Made by a program: the position numbers and the translations under genes
Notes under the pieces: model-generated
Seen by the model: only the letters and a program-made list of their open reading frames with translations
Databases searched by the model: none
Told to the model about the DNA's origin: nothing
Source: Pseudomonas sp. MYb118
GTDB lineage: Bacteria; Pseudomonadota; Gammaproteobacteria; Pseudomonadales; Pseudomonadaceae
DNA: 64,000 bases
NCBI RefSeq assembly: GCF_040947875.1
Contig: NZ_JBFRXN010000004.1
Coordinates: 434,001-498,000, forward strand
Direction of reading: 5' to 3'
Shown here: in pieces, positions 35,498-44,659 of the stretch
Numbering within the stretch: position 1 is the first letter of the stretch
Layout: every line of letters begins with the position of its first letter

Positions 35498-36067
35498 ATG
35501 AAAACTGGTAAAGAACTCAAACCCGGTACCGTGATCCGTATCGACAACGATCCTTGGCTGGTTCAGAAAGCTGAATTCACCAAGTCGGGCCGTAACAGCG
35601 CGATCATGAAGACCAAGCTGAAGAACCTGCTGACCGGTTACAAGACCGAAACCGTTTACGGTGCGGACGACAAACTGGACGACGTGATCCTGGATCGCAA
35701 AGAAGCGACCCTGTCCTTCATCAGCGGTGACACCTACACGTTCATGGACACCACTGACTACACCATGTACGAGCTGAACGCCGAAGACATCGAAAGCGTT
35801 CTGCCATTCGTGGAAGAAGGCATGACCGACGTCTGCGAAGCCGTGTTCTTCGAAGAGCGTCTGGTTTCCGTAGAACTGCCGACCACCATCGTGCGTCAGG
35901 TTGACTACACCGAAGGTTCCGCTCGCGGTGACACTTCCGGCAAGGTGATGAAGCCTGCCAAACTGAAGAACGGTACCGAGCTGTCGGTTGCTGACTTCAT
36001 CGAAATCGGCGACATGATCGAGATCGATACCCGCGAAGGCGGTTCCTACAAAGGCCGTGCTAAATAA
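35498..36067 (+). CDS. efp: Elongation factor P, Arg32 type
   Basis: 189 residues, three beta-barrel domains. The loop in domain I reads [10 protein letters not shown], with Arg32 at the modification site, so this is the EarP-dependent type and not the lysine type of E. coli. The domain III end [19 protein letters not shown] is typical. EF-P rescues ribosomes stalled at polyproline. Codon use is strongly biased, as for an abundant protein. Terminator follows. Confidence 0.97.
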   Translation: MKTGKELKPGTVIRIDNDPWLVQKAEFTKSGRNSAIMKTKLKNLLTGYKTETVYGADDKLDDVILDRKEATLSFISGDTYTFMDTTDYTMYELNAEDIESVLPFVEEGMTDVCEAVFFEERLVSVELPTTIVRQVDYTEGSARGDTSGKVMKPAKLKNGTELSVADFIEIGDMIEIDTREGGSYKGRAK

Positions 36068-36089
36068 GCACTGCTTGAGGAATGAAAAA

Positions 36090-36115
36090 GCCCGACCTTT
36101 GAGTCGGGCTTTTTT
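36090..36115 (+). terminator. Terminator of efp
   Basis: GCCCGAC-CTTTGA-GTCGGGC followed by six T and preceded by an A run. Confidence 0.92.
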
Positions 36116-36127
36116 GTGCCTTTTTCC

Positions 36128-36480
36128 TGTGGGAGCGAGCCTGCTCGCGATGATCGTCAACGAAAACGCGGGGTGTCTGGTTCCCCCGCAGTGCCTGTGC
36201 CTCCATCGCGAGCAAGCTCGCTCCTACAGGATTTGTGTCGTACCGATGTGCTGCGCCTTGCACAAAACACTGTGGGAGCGGGCTTGCTCGCGATTATCGT
36301 CAACGATAACGCAGTCTGTCTGGTTCCCCGCATACAGGATGTGTGTCGAACCGCAATGCTGCGGCTTGCACAAAGCACTGTAGGAGCGAGCTTGCTCGCG
36401 ATGGTCGTCAACGATAACGCGGACTGTCTGGCTGACCGCGTTGTCTGGACTTGCATCGCGAGCATGCTCGCTCCTACAGG
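36128..36480. repeat. Cluster of five REP cores
   Basis: Direct cores at 36128-36151, 36270-36294 and 36379-36402; inverse cores at 36203-36230 and 36454-36480. They form two REPINs plus one single core, of mixed variants (GGGAGCGAGCC, GGAGCGAGCTT, GGGAGCGGGCTT, GAGCATGCTCG). Confidence 0.88.
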
Positions 36481-36492
36481 GTGAAGCGTTGG

Positions 36493-37503
36493 TTATTTCA
36501 GGTGTTCCTTGAGCTCTTGCGAGGCTTGCAGCATCGCCGAACGCACCGCTGGCACCTGGCTGACCACGTTGAGCAAACCGTAATCGTGGATCAGGCCGTT
36601 GTAGCGAACCGAGGTCACCGGCACGCCGGCTTCGTCGAGCTTGCGGGCGTAGGCTTCGCCTTCATCGCGCAGCACATCGGCACCGGCCGTCTGCACCAGG
36701 GCAGGTGGCAAGCCCTTGAGCTGGGCGGTGGTGGCCCGCAGCGGCGAGGCGTAGATCTCGTTACGCTGTTTGGCGTCGGTGGTGTAGTTGTCCCAGAACC
36801 ACTTCATCATGTTGCGGGTGAGGAAGTGCCCCTCGGCATACTGGTTGTAGGACCCGGTGTCGAAGTTGGCATCGGTCACCGGCCACAGCAGCACCTGGAA
36901 CTTGATCGCCGGCGTGCCCTTGTCTTTGGCCATCAGCGCAACAACTGCCGCCATGTTCCCGCCGACACTGTTACCCGCCACGGCCAGACGCTTGCCGTCG
37001 ACGTTGATTTCCTTGCCATGCTCGGCTACCCAGCGGGTCGCGGCATAAGCCTGGTTGATGGCCACCGGGTAATGCGCTTCCGGTGACGGCGTGTAGTTGA
37101 CGAACACCGCCGCTGCCCCCGAACCCGCCACCAGGTCACGCACCAGGCGTTCGTGCGTCGGGTAGTCACCCAGCACCCAGCCACCGCCGTGGAAGAACAT
37201 GAACACCGGCAGCTCGCCCTTGACCCCGGCCGGACGGACGATAGTCAGGCTGATCGCTTGGCCGTCGACTTGAATGGTCTTCTCGCTGACATCGGCCTTG
37301 GGCAGCGTCAGCTTCACCCCGGACTGCGCGCCCACCAGCACGGCGCGAGCTTCTTTGGGCGTCATCTGCTCCATCGGTTTGCCGGTGCCAGCATTCAGCA
37401 CATCGAGAAACGCCTGGGTGTTGTGTTCAACCTCGCCAGCGAATGCGCTGTGGACGGACAGAGCGAGAAGGGTACCGGTCAAGACTTTGCTGAAAGTGTT
37501 CAT
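36493..37503 (-). CDS. Secreted alpha/beta hydrolase (HSL-type esterase)
   Basis: 336 residues with a signal peptide (about 1-22, GTLLALSVHSAFAG). The oxyanion motif HGGGW (105-109) and nucleophile elbow GNSVGG with Ser179 define the hormone-sensitive-lipase branch. An Asp in GADVLRDEGEAYA and a His in GLIHDYGLL complete the triad. It hydrolyses short-chain or aromatic esters in the periplasm or outside. It follows ohr on the same strand by 34 bp and might be co-transcribed; a role in peroxide stress is not implied. Confidence 0.88.
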   Translation of the reverse strand: MNTFSKVLTGTLLALSVHSAFAGEVEHNTQAFLDVLNAGTGKPMEQMTPKEARAVLVGAQSGVKLTLPKADVSEKTIQVDGQAISLTIVRPAGVKGELPVFMFFHGGGWVLGDYPTHERLVRDLVAGSGAAAVFVNYTPSPEAHYPVAINQAYAATRWVAEHGKEINVDGKRLAVAGNSVGGNMAAVVALMAKDKGTPAIKFQVLLWPVTDANFDTGSYNQYAEGHFLTRNMMKWFWDNYTTDAKQRNEIYASPLRATTAQLKGLPPALVQTAGADVLRDEGEAYARKLDEAGVPVTSVRYNGLIHDYGLLNVVSQVPAVRSAMLQASQELKEHLK

Positions 37504-37537
37504 GTTCGTTTCCTGTTCGGGCCTGGGGAGTCAGGGG

Positions 37538-37957
37538 TTAGACGGTCACGTGCAGACGCACATCAACGTTGCCACGGGTGGCGTTGGAGTACGGGCAGAC
37601 CTGGTGGGCTGCGTCGACCAGTGCTTGTGCGTCGGCTTGTTCCAGGCCTGGCAGGCTGATGTGCAGGTCGATGTCCAGACCGAAGCCACCAGGAATCTGG
37701 CCGATGCCGACGTGGGCAGTGATCGACGCGTCGCTTGGGATGCTGCGTTTGGTCTGGCTGGCAACGAACTTCAGCGCGCCGATGAAGCAGGCCGAGTAGC
37801 CGGCAGCGAACAGTTGCTCAGGGTTGGTGGCTGCACCACCGGCACCGCCGAGTTCTTTTGGCGTGGCGAGTTTGACGTCGAGGATGTTGTCGCTGGAAAC
37901 CGCACGACCGTCACGGCCGCCAGTGGAGGTTGCGATTGCGGTGTAGAGAGTTTGCAT
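37538..37957 (-). CDS. ohr: Organic hydroperoxide resistance protein Ohr
   Basis: 139 residues, OsmC/Ohr fold. The catalytic cysteines are Cys57 (AAGYSACFIGALK) and Cys121 (VCPYSNATRGN), with the Arg16 region in GGRDGRAVSS. It reduces lipid and organic hydroperoxides with lipoylated proteins as electron donors. The OhrR regulator is encoded upstream on the same strand, and an inverted repeat typical of an operator lies 40-100 bp before the start. Confidence 0.95.
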   Translation of the reverse strand: MQTLYTAIATSTGGRDGRAVSSDNILDVKLATPKELGGAGGAATNPEQLFAAGYSACFIGALKFVASQTKRSIPSDASITAHVGIGQIPGGFGLDIDLHISLPGLEQADAQALVDAAHQVCPYSNATRGNVDVRLHVTV

Positions 37958-38000
37958 GATGTAAGCCTCGTTCGGAATTTGGTTGATTTGCGCTAAATGT

Positions 38001-38054
38001 TTGCGCGTTAACTAAGTTCGAGGTAAATGTAGCGCGCCAATAGTTAGTGCGCAA
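38001..38054. promoter_or_regulatory. Candidate OhrR operator upstream of ohr
   Basis: TTGCGCGTTAACTA (38001-38014) and TAGTTAGTGCGCAA (38041-38054) are inverted copies matching at 12 of 14 positions, separated by 26 bp. They flank the likely ohr promoter and contain the AACTA/TAGTT core seen in MarR-type sites. A related stretch TTTAATGCGCCA lies in front of ohrR. Confidence 0.55.
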
Positions 38055-38286
38055 GATAAATTTTTGAAAAATTTGCGATGCACCGTCCTCGGCAGCGGTT
38101 AGATGGGCTGGAATGATTGATTTAGAGCGGTTTTGGCGGATTTATTTTTTTGCAGGGGCACCGAACTGTGGGAGCGGGCTTGCTCGCGAAAGCGGTGTGT
38201 CAGTCACCATCGAGGGCGCATGACGCACCGCTTTCGCGAGCAAGCCCGCTCCCACAGGGGGGGAGGCGGGGCCGGGAAGATCGGGT
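38055..38286. other. Gene-free stretch between ohr promoter and ohrR
   Basis: Apart from the ohr upstream sequence it holds one REPIN and nothing else recognisable. Together with 37958-38054 the gap between ohr and ohrR is about 330 bp. Confidence 0.7.
38167..38258. repeat. REPIN between ohrR and ohr
   Basis: Inverted cores of the GGGAGCGGGCTTGCTCGCGA variant at 38167-38190 and 38232-38258; the inner parts (AAAGCGGTG / CACCGCTTT) also pair, so the stem is long. Confidence 0.9.
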
Positions 38287-38748
38287 TTAGAGACTGTCCT
38301 GCAAATTACTACGTAGCACCTGCAGTTCCTTTTGCAGGTTCTGCAGGCGTTCGAGGGTCATACCGCTGGCGCCGAGGATACATTGGGGGATGCTGCGGGC
38401 CTTGTCTCGCAGGGCGCGGCCCTGTTCGGTCAGTTCGACAATGACCACCCGCTCATCCTCGCGGCTGCGCGTGCGGCTGAGCAGGCCTTCGGCCTCCAGG
38501 CGCTTGAGCAGCGGCGTGAGCGATCCGGGATCGGTCAGCAATCGCGTGCTGATCTCGCCGACCGTCAAGCCATCCTCTTCCCACAGCACCATCATGGCCA
38601 GGTACTGCGGATAGGTCAGGTCCAGGGCCTTGAGCAAGGGCTTGTAGACCTTGGTCATCAGCAGCGAAGTGGAGTGCAGGGCGAAGCAGGCCTGGTTTTC
38701 CAGCAGCAGGTCGTCGCAATTGTCCTGGGTGTCGCGGTCGGTGTTCAT
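38287..38748 (-). CDS. ohrR: MarR-family peroxide sensor OhrR
   Basis: 153 residues, winged HTH of MarR type (LTVGEISTRLLTDPGSLTPL, then KRLEAEGLLSRTRSREDERV). Cys21 in ENQACFALHS is the conserved peroxide-sensing cysteine of OhrR; Cys11 and a C-terminal Cys in SIPQCILG are also present, so a two-Cys mechanism is possible. It represses ohr until oxidised. Encoded upstream of ohr on the same strand. Confidence 0.93.
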   Translation of the reverse strand: MNTDRDTQDNCDDLLLENQACFALHSTSLLMTKVYKPLLKALDLTYPQYLAMMVLWEEDGLTVGEISTRLLTDPGSLTPLLKRLEAEGLLSRTRSREDERVVIVELTEQGRALRDKARSIPQCILGASGMTLERLQNLQKELQVLRSNLQDSL

Positions 38749-38816
38749 TTCGAAGCCTTGGTCGGTGGTCCTATGAATCTAGCGGGCGAATGTTTAATGC
38801 GCCAGATAATTCCGAC

Positions 38817-39773
38817 CTAATGTCGGCCGAGGTTACGCTGCAAGGCCAGGTCCCAGGGTGGCACCGGACTGAATCGCGTCTTCAGATACTCCAGCAACAA
38901 GCGACTGCGGGTATTGGACTGCTGTTCCAGTCGCAGGGCATAGATGCCGGTGGTTTCCGCAGGCGGCAGGCCGTTTTCGCAGAACAGCGGCAGCAGTTCC
39001 CCCCGCAGCAGGTATTCACTGGCCAGCCAGGTGGGCAAGTGGGCGATCCCGAGCCCGGCCAGCGCGCCGCACACCAGCGCCTCGGCATTGTTGGCACTCA
39101 TGCGAATGCGCGCCGGGCGGTGCAGATGCAACTGCCCGTCGCGCTCGAAGCGCCAGGCGAAGGGCGGCGCCAGGCCGTCCCAGTCGAGTCCGTCGTGTTC
39201 ATTCAGTTGCGCCGGTTCGCTCGGCACGCCGCGACGTTTCAGGTAGTCGGGGCTGGCGCAGGCAATGCGCACCATGCTCGCCAGCGGCGTAGCCACCAGG
39301 CGGGTATCAGCCATTTGTCCGGCGCGCAGCACCAGATCGACCTTGCCCAGGTTCAGGCCCTGCATGTCGACAAAGCTGTCGATCAGGTGCAATTGCACAT
39401 CCAGGCCGGGGTAGAGCATCAGAAAATCGGCAATCACCGGCGCCAGGTGACGGCGGCCGAAAGCGGCCGGGGCGTCGATGCGAATCAGGCCTTCCGGCGC
39501 ACTGCTCAGGGATACCGCTTCGGCACGGGCCAGTTGCAACTCCGCGACGATGCGTCGTGCCCGTTCAGCGAAGGCCAGACCGGCCGGCGTCGCCCGCACG
39601 GCATGGGTGCTGCGCACGAACAATTGGCTGCCGACGGCGGTTTCCAGGCCGTCGATGCGCCGTGCCACGGCCGAAGGGGTCAGTGGATGTCGGCGTGAAG
39701 CGGCAGAAAAACTGCCGGTTTCCAGTACATCGAGGAACAGCCCCAGTTGCTCGGTCAGTTGATTGGGATTCAT
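38817..39773 (-). CDS. LysR family transcriptional regulator
   Basis: 318 residues. HTH at 1-65 (LGLFLDVLETGSFSAASRRH, then LTPSAVARRIDGLETAVGSQ), belonging to the CrgA/DsdC-like group. The effector domain starts near residue 90 and has VDLVLRAGQMADTRLVATPL. Divergent from the TauE/SafE exporter. GCACA-GCCAT-TGTGC (39801-39815) in the shared region is a candidate binding site. The likely target is the exporter; the ligand is unknown. Confidence 0.87.
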   Translation of the reverse strand: MNPNQLTEQLGLFLDVLETGSFSAASRRHPLTPSAVARRIDGLETAVGSQLFVRSTHAVRATPAGLAFAERARRIVAELQLARAEAVSLSSAPEGLIRIDAPAAFGRRHLAPVIADFLMLYPGLDVQLHLIDSFVDMQGLNLGKVDLVLRAGQMADTRLVATPLASMVRIACASPDYLKRRGVPSEPAQLNEHDGLDWDGLAPPFAWRFERDGQLHLHRPARIRMSANNAEALVCGALAGLGIAHLPTWLASEYLLRGELLPLFCENGLPPAETTGIYALRLEQQSNTRSRLLLEYLKTRFSPVPPWDLALQRNLGRH

Positions 39774-39885
39774 GGATTGATCTGCGCTTATGCGAATTTG
39801 GCACAGCCATTGTGCGTTGCTGTGCGTTTCCCCGCCAGCGTTGACTGCGTAGGATGATTAGCCTGAGAAAAGAGGAAATCCCGCC

Positions 39886-40635
39886 GTGATCGAGTTTTTG
39901 CTGTATGTGGTTTTTGGCGCTGCCCTGGGTACCCTGGGTGGGTTGTTCGGCATTGGCGGTGGACTGATCGCCATTCCGTTGCTGGGTGTGTGGTGCGGTC
40001 TCGATCAGCAGATCGCCCAGGGCACCGCGCTGGTGATGGTCGTGCCCAACGTGATGCTGGCGCTGTGGCGTTATCACCAGCGCAACCGCATCGAACTGCG
40101 CCACGCGTTGCCGTTGGCCTCGATGGGGTTCTGTTTTGCCTGGCTCGGTTCGATCTGGGCAGTGGGCATTGATGCACAGACCATGCGGATCGGCTTCGTC
40201 GCGTTCCTGGTCGCGCTGTCGGCCTACAACCTGCTGCGCATGTTCTCGGCCAGCCCGACGGCCACGTCGCAGATGAATTACGCCTGGCCGTGGCTGGGTG
40301 TGCTGGGCGCGGCGTCGGGCACCATGGGCGGATTGTTCGGCGTCGGCGGCGCGGTGGTGGCCACGCCAGTGCTGACCAGCCTGTTCGGCACCACCCAGGT
40401 GGTTGCCCAGGGCTTGTCGCTGGCCCTGGCGCTGCCGAGTACCGGTGTCACCCTGGTGACCTACGCGGTGCACCATGAGGTGGACTGGATGATCGGCATC
40501 CCCCTGGCCATCGGTGGCCTGATGAGCATCAGTTGGGGCGTGAAAGTCGCCCACGCGCTGCCGGAGCGCCTGTTGCGCGGGCTGTTCTGTGGCTTCCTGG
40601 TGCTGTGTGCGGTGATGCTCGCCTTTAAAGTTTGA
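39886..40635 (+). CDS. TauE/SafE family sulfite/organosulfonate exporter
   Basis: 249 residues, GTG start preceded by AGAGGAAA. About eight hydrophobic segments in two homologous halves, each opening with the family motif (GTLGGLFGIGGGLIAIPLL and GTMGGLFGVGGAVVATPVL). Inner-membrane permease of the TSUP family; the substrates are usually sulfite, sulfoacetate or other small anions. Its last 11 bp overlap the convergent LysR gene downstream. Confidence 0.88.
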   Translation: MIEFLLYVVFGAALGTLGGLFGIGGGLIAIPLLGVWCGLDQQIAQGTALVMVVPNVMLALWRYHQRNRIELRHALPLASMGFCFAWLGSIWAVGIDAQTMRIGFVAFLVALSAYNLLRMFSASPTATSQMNYAWPWLGVLGAASGTMGGLFGVGGAVVATPVLTSLFGTTQVVAQGLSLALALPSTGVTLVTYAVHHEVDWMIGIPLAIGGLMSISWGVKVAHALPERLLRGLFCGFLVLCAVMLAFKV

Positions 40636-41473
40636 AGCCTTCGACGATGTGCTCGGCCAGGCATTCGGTGATGGGCGAAGGGTTATGCAGGTTGCGCAGG
40701 AGCATGATGCTCGCTTCGGGCAACTCCGGCAGCCCTTCGGCCTCACCGAGAATACGCATGTCCTCGGTGATCAGGCTTTCCAGTTGCGCGGTGATGGCCA
40801 GGCCGGCGCTGACCACTGCCATGATCGCCGACAGGCTGGAGCTGTTGTACGCCACCCGGTAATCGCGGCCCATGGCGTCCAGCGCATTGCAGGCCCACAG
40901 GCGGCAGAAGCAGTCGCTGTTGAACATCGCCAGCGGCAGGGGTGTCTGTTCATGGGCGCTGAAACATTGCGCCTCGGCCCAGACGAAGCGTTCCTTGCGC
41001 AACAACTGGCCGATCTCGTTGCCCGGCTCGCGGGTGACGATGGACAGGTCGAGGTCCTGGCGCAGCAGCAATTGTTTTGATGATTCGCAGTGCACCTCGA
41101 TCTGGATCAGCGGGTAGGACTGGGCGAAACGCCGCAGGATCCCCGGCAGAAAGCGCATCACGTAATCGTCCGGCGTGCCGATGCGCACGGTGCCGACCAT
41201 GTGCGGCTCGCGCAAGGTATTGAACACCTCGCTGTGCAACTTGAGGATGCGCCGGGCATAACCCAGCAGCACCTGGCCTTCAGCGGTCAGCCTGACCTGG
41301 CGGCCATCGCGCTGGAACAGCTGGCGCTGCAACACATCTTCTTCAAGGCGCTTCATCTGCATGCTCACCGCCGATTGCGTGCGGTTGACCAGCTCGCCTG
41401 CGCGGGTGAAACCACCCTGGTCGGCGATGGCGACAAAGGTGCGCAGCACTTCTGTGTCGATGCTCGGGTACAT
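40625..41473 (-). CDS. LysR family transcriptional regulator
   Basis: 282 residues. HTH VLRTFVAIADQGGFTRAGEL, then NRTQSAVSMQMKRLEEDVLQ; effector domain with VRIGTPDDYVMRFLPGILRR and ACNALDAMGRDYRVAYNS. It is divergent from the DUF1127 gene at 41570 (96-bp gap) and convergent with the exporter, whose 3' end it overlaps by 11 bp. In Pseudomonas such regulators are often next to DUF1127 genes; control of that gene is a reasonable guess. Confidence 0.87.
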   Translation of the reverse strand: MYPSIDTEVLRTFVAIADQGGFTRAGELVNRTQSAVSMQMKRLEEDVLQRQLFQRDGRQVRLTAEGQVLLGYARRILKLHSEVFNTLREPHMVGTVRIGTPDDYVMRFLPGILRRFAQSYPLIQIEVHCESSKQLLLRQDLDLSIVTREPGNEIGQLLRKERFVWAEAQCFSAHEQTPLPLAMFNSDCFCRLWACNALDAMGRDYRVAYNSSSLSAIMAVVSAGLAITAQLESLITEDMRILGEAEGLPELPEASIMLLRNLHNPSPITECLAEHIVEGFKL

Positions 41474-41569
41474 TCATCAATCTCCGAGATGTGTTGCATA
41501 AGAAACATTCGTTGGATTGATCTTAGCCCCGGCGTGACACTTGAGCCATCCCAAACGGAGGGCAACAAG

Positions 41570-41785
41570 ATGAAAGGTCAAAAAGGTTACGCCGAAGTCG
41601 AAAAACATTCGATCCACGTCGTCTCGGACCTGCTGCACAAGATCAGCCGCTGGTACGAGTTGCACCGTGAACGCGAGTTGCTGGCCGGCATGAGCGACGA
41701 AGCGTTGAAGGACATCGGGCTCAGTCGTGCGGACGTCGAGCATGAAGCCATCCGCCCGTTCTGGGATGACCCGATGCACAAATGA
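41570..41785 (+). CDS. DUF1127 small protein
   Basis: 71 residues, ATG at 41570 with GGAGGG upstream. The C-terminal half carries the DUF1127 (YjiS-like) pattern: WYELHRERELLAGMSDEALK, then DIGLSRADVEHEA. Members are small, basic-acidic proteins implicated in phosphate and carbon metabolism or RNA turnover in alphaproteobacteria; the role here is unknown. Divergent LysR gene upstream. Confidence 0.85.
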   Translation: MKGQKGYAEVEKHSIHVVSDLLHKISRWYELHRERELLAGMSDEALKDIGLSRADVEHEAIRPFWDDPMHK

Positions 41786-41849
41786 GCCACCCACACCTAC
41801 ACAAAACCTCTCAGGGTGAGGTAGCGTGCGAGCAGACAAGGAGATGCCC

Positions 41850-43079
41850 ATGCCCGCAACGCTGTCCTTTTCCATCAAACAGGCTCGCCGCCTGGCGCTG
41901 GCCGCCCAAGGGTTCAACGGGCGCCAGTCGCCGGCGGTGGTCAAGGCCGCTCAGGTCAATCGCCTGATCGAACGCCTGGGCCTGCTGCAGATCGACTCGG
42001 TCAATGCGCTGGTGCGTTCGCACTACCTTCCGCTGTTTTCCCGTCTTGGCCATTATTCTTCCGACGTGCTCGACCAGGCTGCCTGGAGTTCCGGACGACG
42101 TCGTACGTTGTTCGAGTACTGGGGCCACGAAGCCTCGCTGCTGCCGCTGTCGATGTACCCGCTGATGCGCTGGCGCATGCAGCGTGCGAGCCGTGGCGAA
42201 GACATCTATCAGCAACTGGCGCGTTTCGGGCGCGAGCAGCAGGACACGATTCGTCGGGTCATGGCCTCGGTGCAGGAGCTTGGCGCACTGGGCGCCGGCA
42301 GCCTGTCGACCCGCCAGGAGCGGGCCGGCCCCTGGTGGGACTGGAGCGCGGAAAAACATGCGCTGGAATGGCTGTTCGCTGCCGGCGAGGTAACTGTGGC
42401 TGGGCGGCGCGGTTTCGAGCGCCTGTACGATCTGCCCGAGCGAGTGATCCCCGCGGCCATCCTTGGGCAACCACTGCTCAGTGAAGAAGAGGCGCAACGC
42501 GGGCTGTTGCTGCATGCCGCCAATGCCCTGGGCGTGGCGACCGAGAAAGACCTGCGCGACTACTTTCGCCTCAACCCTGGCGATGCGCGCCCGCGCCTGG
42601 CCGAGCTGGTGGAGGCGGGCCAGTTGCAGCTTTGCCAGGTGAAGGGATGGCAGCAGGTGGCGTATTGCCTGCCAGAGCCCAAAGTGCCGCGCAAGGTTGA
42701 AGCCAGCGCTTTGCTGTCGCCCTTCGACTCATTGATCTGGGAGCGCAGCCGCACCGAGCGGTTGTTCGATTTCCGTTACCGGCTGGAGATCTACACGCCC
42801 CAGGACAAGCGGGTCTATGGCTATTACGTGTTGCCGTTCCTGCACAACGAACGGATCGCCGCCCGGGTGGATCTGCGCGCAGAGCGGGCCCAGGGGCGTC
42901 TGGCGGTACATGCCGTGCACGAGGAAGAGCCGGGGCTGGACGAGGAGGGGATGTGGGCGCTGGCGGTGAATTTGCGGCGCATGGCCGATTGGCTGGGGTT
43001 GGAGCGGGTGCAGTTGAATTGTGTGCGGGTGAGTGCGGATCGGTTGCGGGGGCCATTGGCTGGGGTTGAAGGTGTTTGA
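41850..43079 (+). CDS. YcaQ-like winged-helix DNA glycosylase family protein
   Basis: 409 residues from the ATG at 41850; AAGGAG lies at good distance, and an ATG two codons earlier is too close to it. The HTH_42/YcaQ fold shows as ARRLALAAQGFNGRQSP, LGLLQIDSVNALVRSHYLPL, then the mid blocks ALEWLFAAGEVTVAGRRGFE and LSPFDSLIWERSRTERLFDF with the QxQ-like catalytic region replaced by LQIDSVN. E. coli YcaQ unhooks DNA interstrand cross-links. Function in repair is inferred from family. Confidence 0.85.
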   Translation: MPATLSFSIKQARRLALAAQGFNGRQSPAVVKAAQVNRLIERLGLLQIDSVNALVRSHYLPLFSRLGHYSSDVLDQAAWSSGRRRTLFEYWGHEASLLPLSMYPLMRWRMQRASRGEDIYQQLARFGREQQDTIRRVMASVQELGALGAGSLSTRQERAGPWWDWSAEKHALEWLFAAGEVTVAGRRGFERLYDLPERVIPAAILGQPLLSEEEAQRGLLLHAANALGVATEKDLRDYFRLNPGDARPRLAELVEAGQLQLCQVKGWQQVAYCLPEPKVPRKVEASALLSPFDSLIWERSRTERLFDFRYRLEIYTPQDKRVYGYYVLPFLHNERIAARVDLRAERAQGRLAVHAVHEEEPGLDEEGMWALAVNLRRMADWLGLERVQLNCVRVSADRLRGPLAGVEGV

Positions 43080-43110
43080 GCGGGCCCCATCGTCGGAACG
43101 CCGCCCGGAC

Positions 43111-43163
43111 CAAGCCCGCTCCTACAGGGGCGTGACCTGTAGGAGCGAGCTTGCTCGCGATGG
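43111..43163. repeat. Partial and complete REP cores
   Basis: A truncated inverse core (AAGCCCGCTCCTACAG, 43111-43127) precedes a complete direct core (43138-43163). They lie between convergent genes. Confidence 0.8.
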
Positions 43164-43175
43164 CCGCGACTCGGT

Positions 43176-44522
43176 CTACCGCCGAACCTGCTTCAACGTC
43201 TCGGCAATCAAAAACGCCAACTCCAGCGACTGATCCGCATTCATCCGCGGATCGCAATGGGTGTGGTAACGGTCCGACAAACCATCCTCGGTAATCGGCC
43301 GCGCACCACCGATGCATTCTGTGACGTTCTGCCCGGTCATCTCGATGTGAATCCCGCCGGCGTAGCTGCCTTCAGCCTCGTGCACCTGGAAGAACTGCTT
43401 CACCTCACCGAGGATCTGCGCAAAGTCGCGGGTCTTGTAGCCGCTGCTGGCCTTGATGGTGTTGCCGTGCATCGGGTCCGAGCTCCACAGCACCTGCTTG
43501 CCTTCACGCTGCACCGCGCGGATCAGTGCCGGCAGGTGATCGCCGACCTTGTTCGCGCCCATCCGCGCGATCAGGTTCAGGCGGCCGGGATCGTTGTCGG
43601 GGTTGAGCACGTCGATCAGGCGGACCAGGTCGTCGGGGTTCATGCTCGGGCCGACCTTGACCCCGATCGGGTTGTTCACCCCGCGCAGGAATTCGACGTG
43701 GGCACCGTCGAGCTGGCGGGTGCGGTCGCCGATCCACAGCATGTGTGCCGAGCAATCGTAGTAGTCGTTGGTCAGGCTGTCGCGACGTACGAAGGCTTCT
43801 TCGTAGTTCAGCAGCAACGCTTCGTGGGCGGTGAAGAAACTGGTTTCACGCAGTTGTGGCGAGCTGTCCATGCCGCAGGCGCGCATGAAGGCCAGGGTTT
43901 CGTCGATGCGGTCGGCCAGGTGACTGTACTTCTCGGCCAGCGCGGAGTTGGCGATGAAGTCCAGGTTCCACTTGTGCACCTGGTGCAGGTCGGCAAAACC
44001 GCCTTGGGCGAAGGCGCGCAGCAGGTTCAGGGTGGCGGTGGACTGGTGATAGGACTGCAGCAGGCGCTCCGGGTCCGGCACGCGGCTTTTTTCGTCGAAG
44101 CCGATGCCGTTGACGATGTCGCCACGGTAGGCCGGCAGGGTCACGCCGTCGATGGTTTCGTCATTGGCCGAACGCGGCTTGGCGAACTGGCCCGCCATGC
44201 GTCCGACCTTGACCACGGGGCAGCCGGCGGCGAAGGTCATGACGATGGCCATTTGCAGCAGCACCTTGAAGGTGTCGCGGATTTTCGCGGCGGAGAACTC
44301 GGCGAAGCTTTCGGCGCAGTCGCCGCCCTGCAACAGGAAGGCGCGACCCTGGGTCACCTCGGCGAACTGACGACGCAATTCCCGGGCTTCCCCGGCAAAC
44401 ACCAGTGGCGGGTAGCTGGCCAGGGTCTGCTCGACCTGGCGCAGGTGCGCGGCGTCGGGGTAGAGGGGTTGTTGCTGGATCGGCAGGGCGCGCCAGCTGT
44501 CAGGGCTCCAGGGTTGGCTCAT
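43176..44522 (-). CDS. DAHP synthase, type II (plant-like)
   Basis: 448 residues from [11 protein letters not shown] at 44522; an ATG six codons upstream is possible. Class II blocks: [100 protein letters not shown]. First shikimate-pathway step. Type II enzymes of Pseudomonas serve primary aromatic or phenazine biosynthesis depending on class; with no phenazine genes near, a housekeeping role is more likely. Confidence 0.94.
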   Translation of the reverse strand: MSQPWSPDSWRALPIQQQPLYPDAAHLRQVEQTLASYPPLVFAGEARELRRQFAEVTQGRAFLLQGGDCAESFAEFSAAKIRDTFKVLLQMAIVMTFAAGCPVVKVGRMAGQFAKPRSANDETIDGVTLPAYRGDIVNGIGFDEKSRVPDPERLLQSYHQSTATLNLLRAFAQGGFADLHQVHKWNLDFIANSALAEKYSHLADRIDETLAFMRACGMDSSPQLRETSFFTAHEALLLNYEEAFVRRDSLTNDYYDCSAHMLWIGDRTRQLDGAHVEFLRGVNNPIGVKVGPSMNPDDLVRLIDVLNPDNDPGRLNLIARMGANKVGDHLPALIRAVQREGKQVLWSSDPMHGNTIKASSGYKTRDFAQILGEVKQFFQVHEAEGSYAGGIHIEMTGQNVTECIGGARPITEDGLSDRYHTHCDPRMNADQSLELAFLIAETLKQVRR

Positions 44523-44659
44523 CACGGTCTCGGTTGTCATTCGCTCGGGCGTTCATGGTATCAGCAAATTAGTGCGTGACCTGTTCCCGTCGCTTCGCCG
44601 ACAATCGCGCCTTTGCCGTTTTATAGCGTCGCCTGGCCGGGCGACGATCGGGAGACGAA

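Larger units (their letters stand above)
36068..36492. other. Gene-free interval with REP cluster
   Basis: Between convergent efp and the esterase gene. It holds the efp terminator and five REP cores; the interspersed single-copy stretches are also partly repeated (GTCAACGATAACGC-like at about 36299 and 36408). No gene is visible. Confidence 0.8.
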
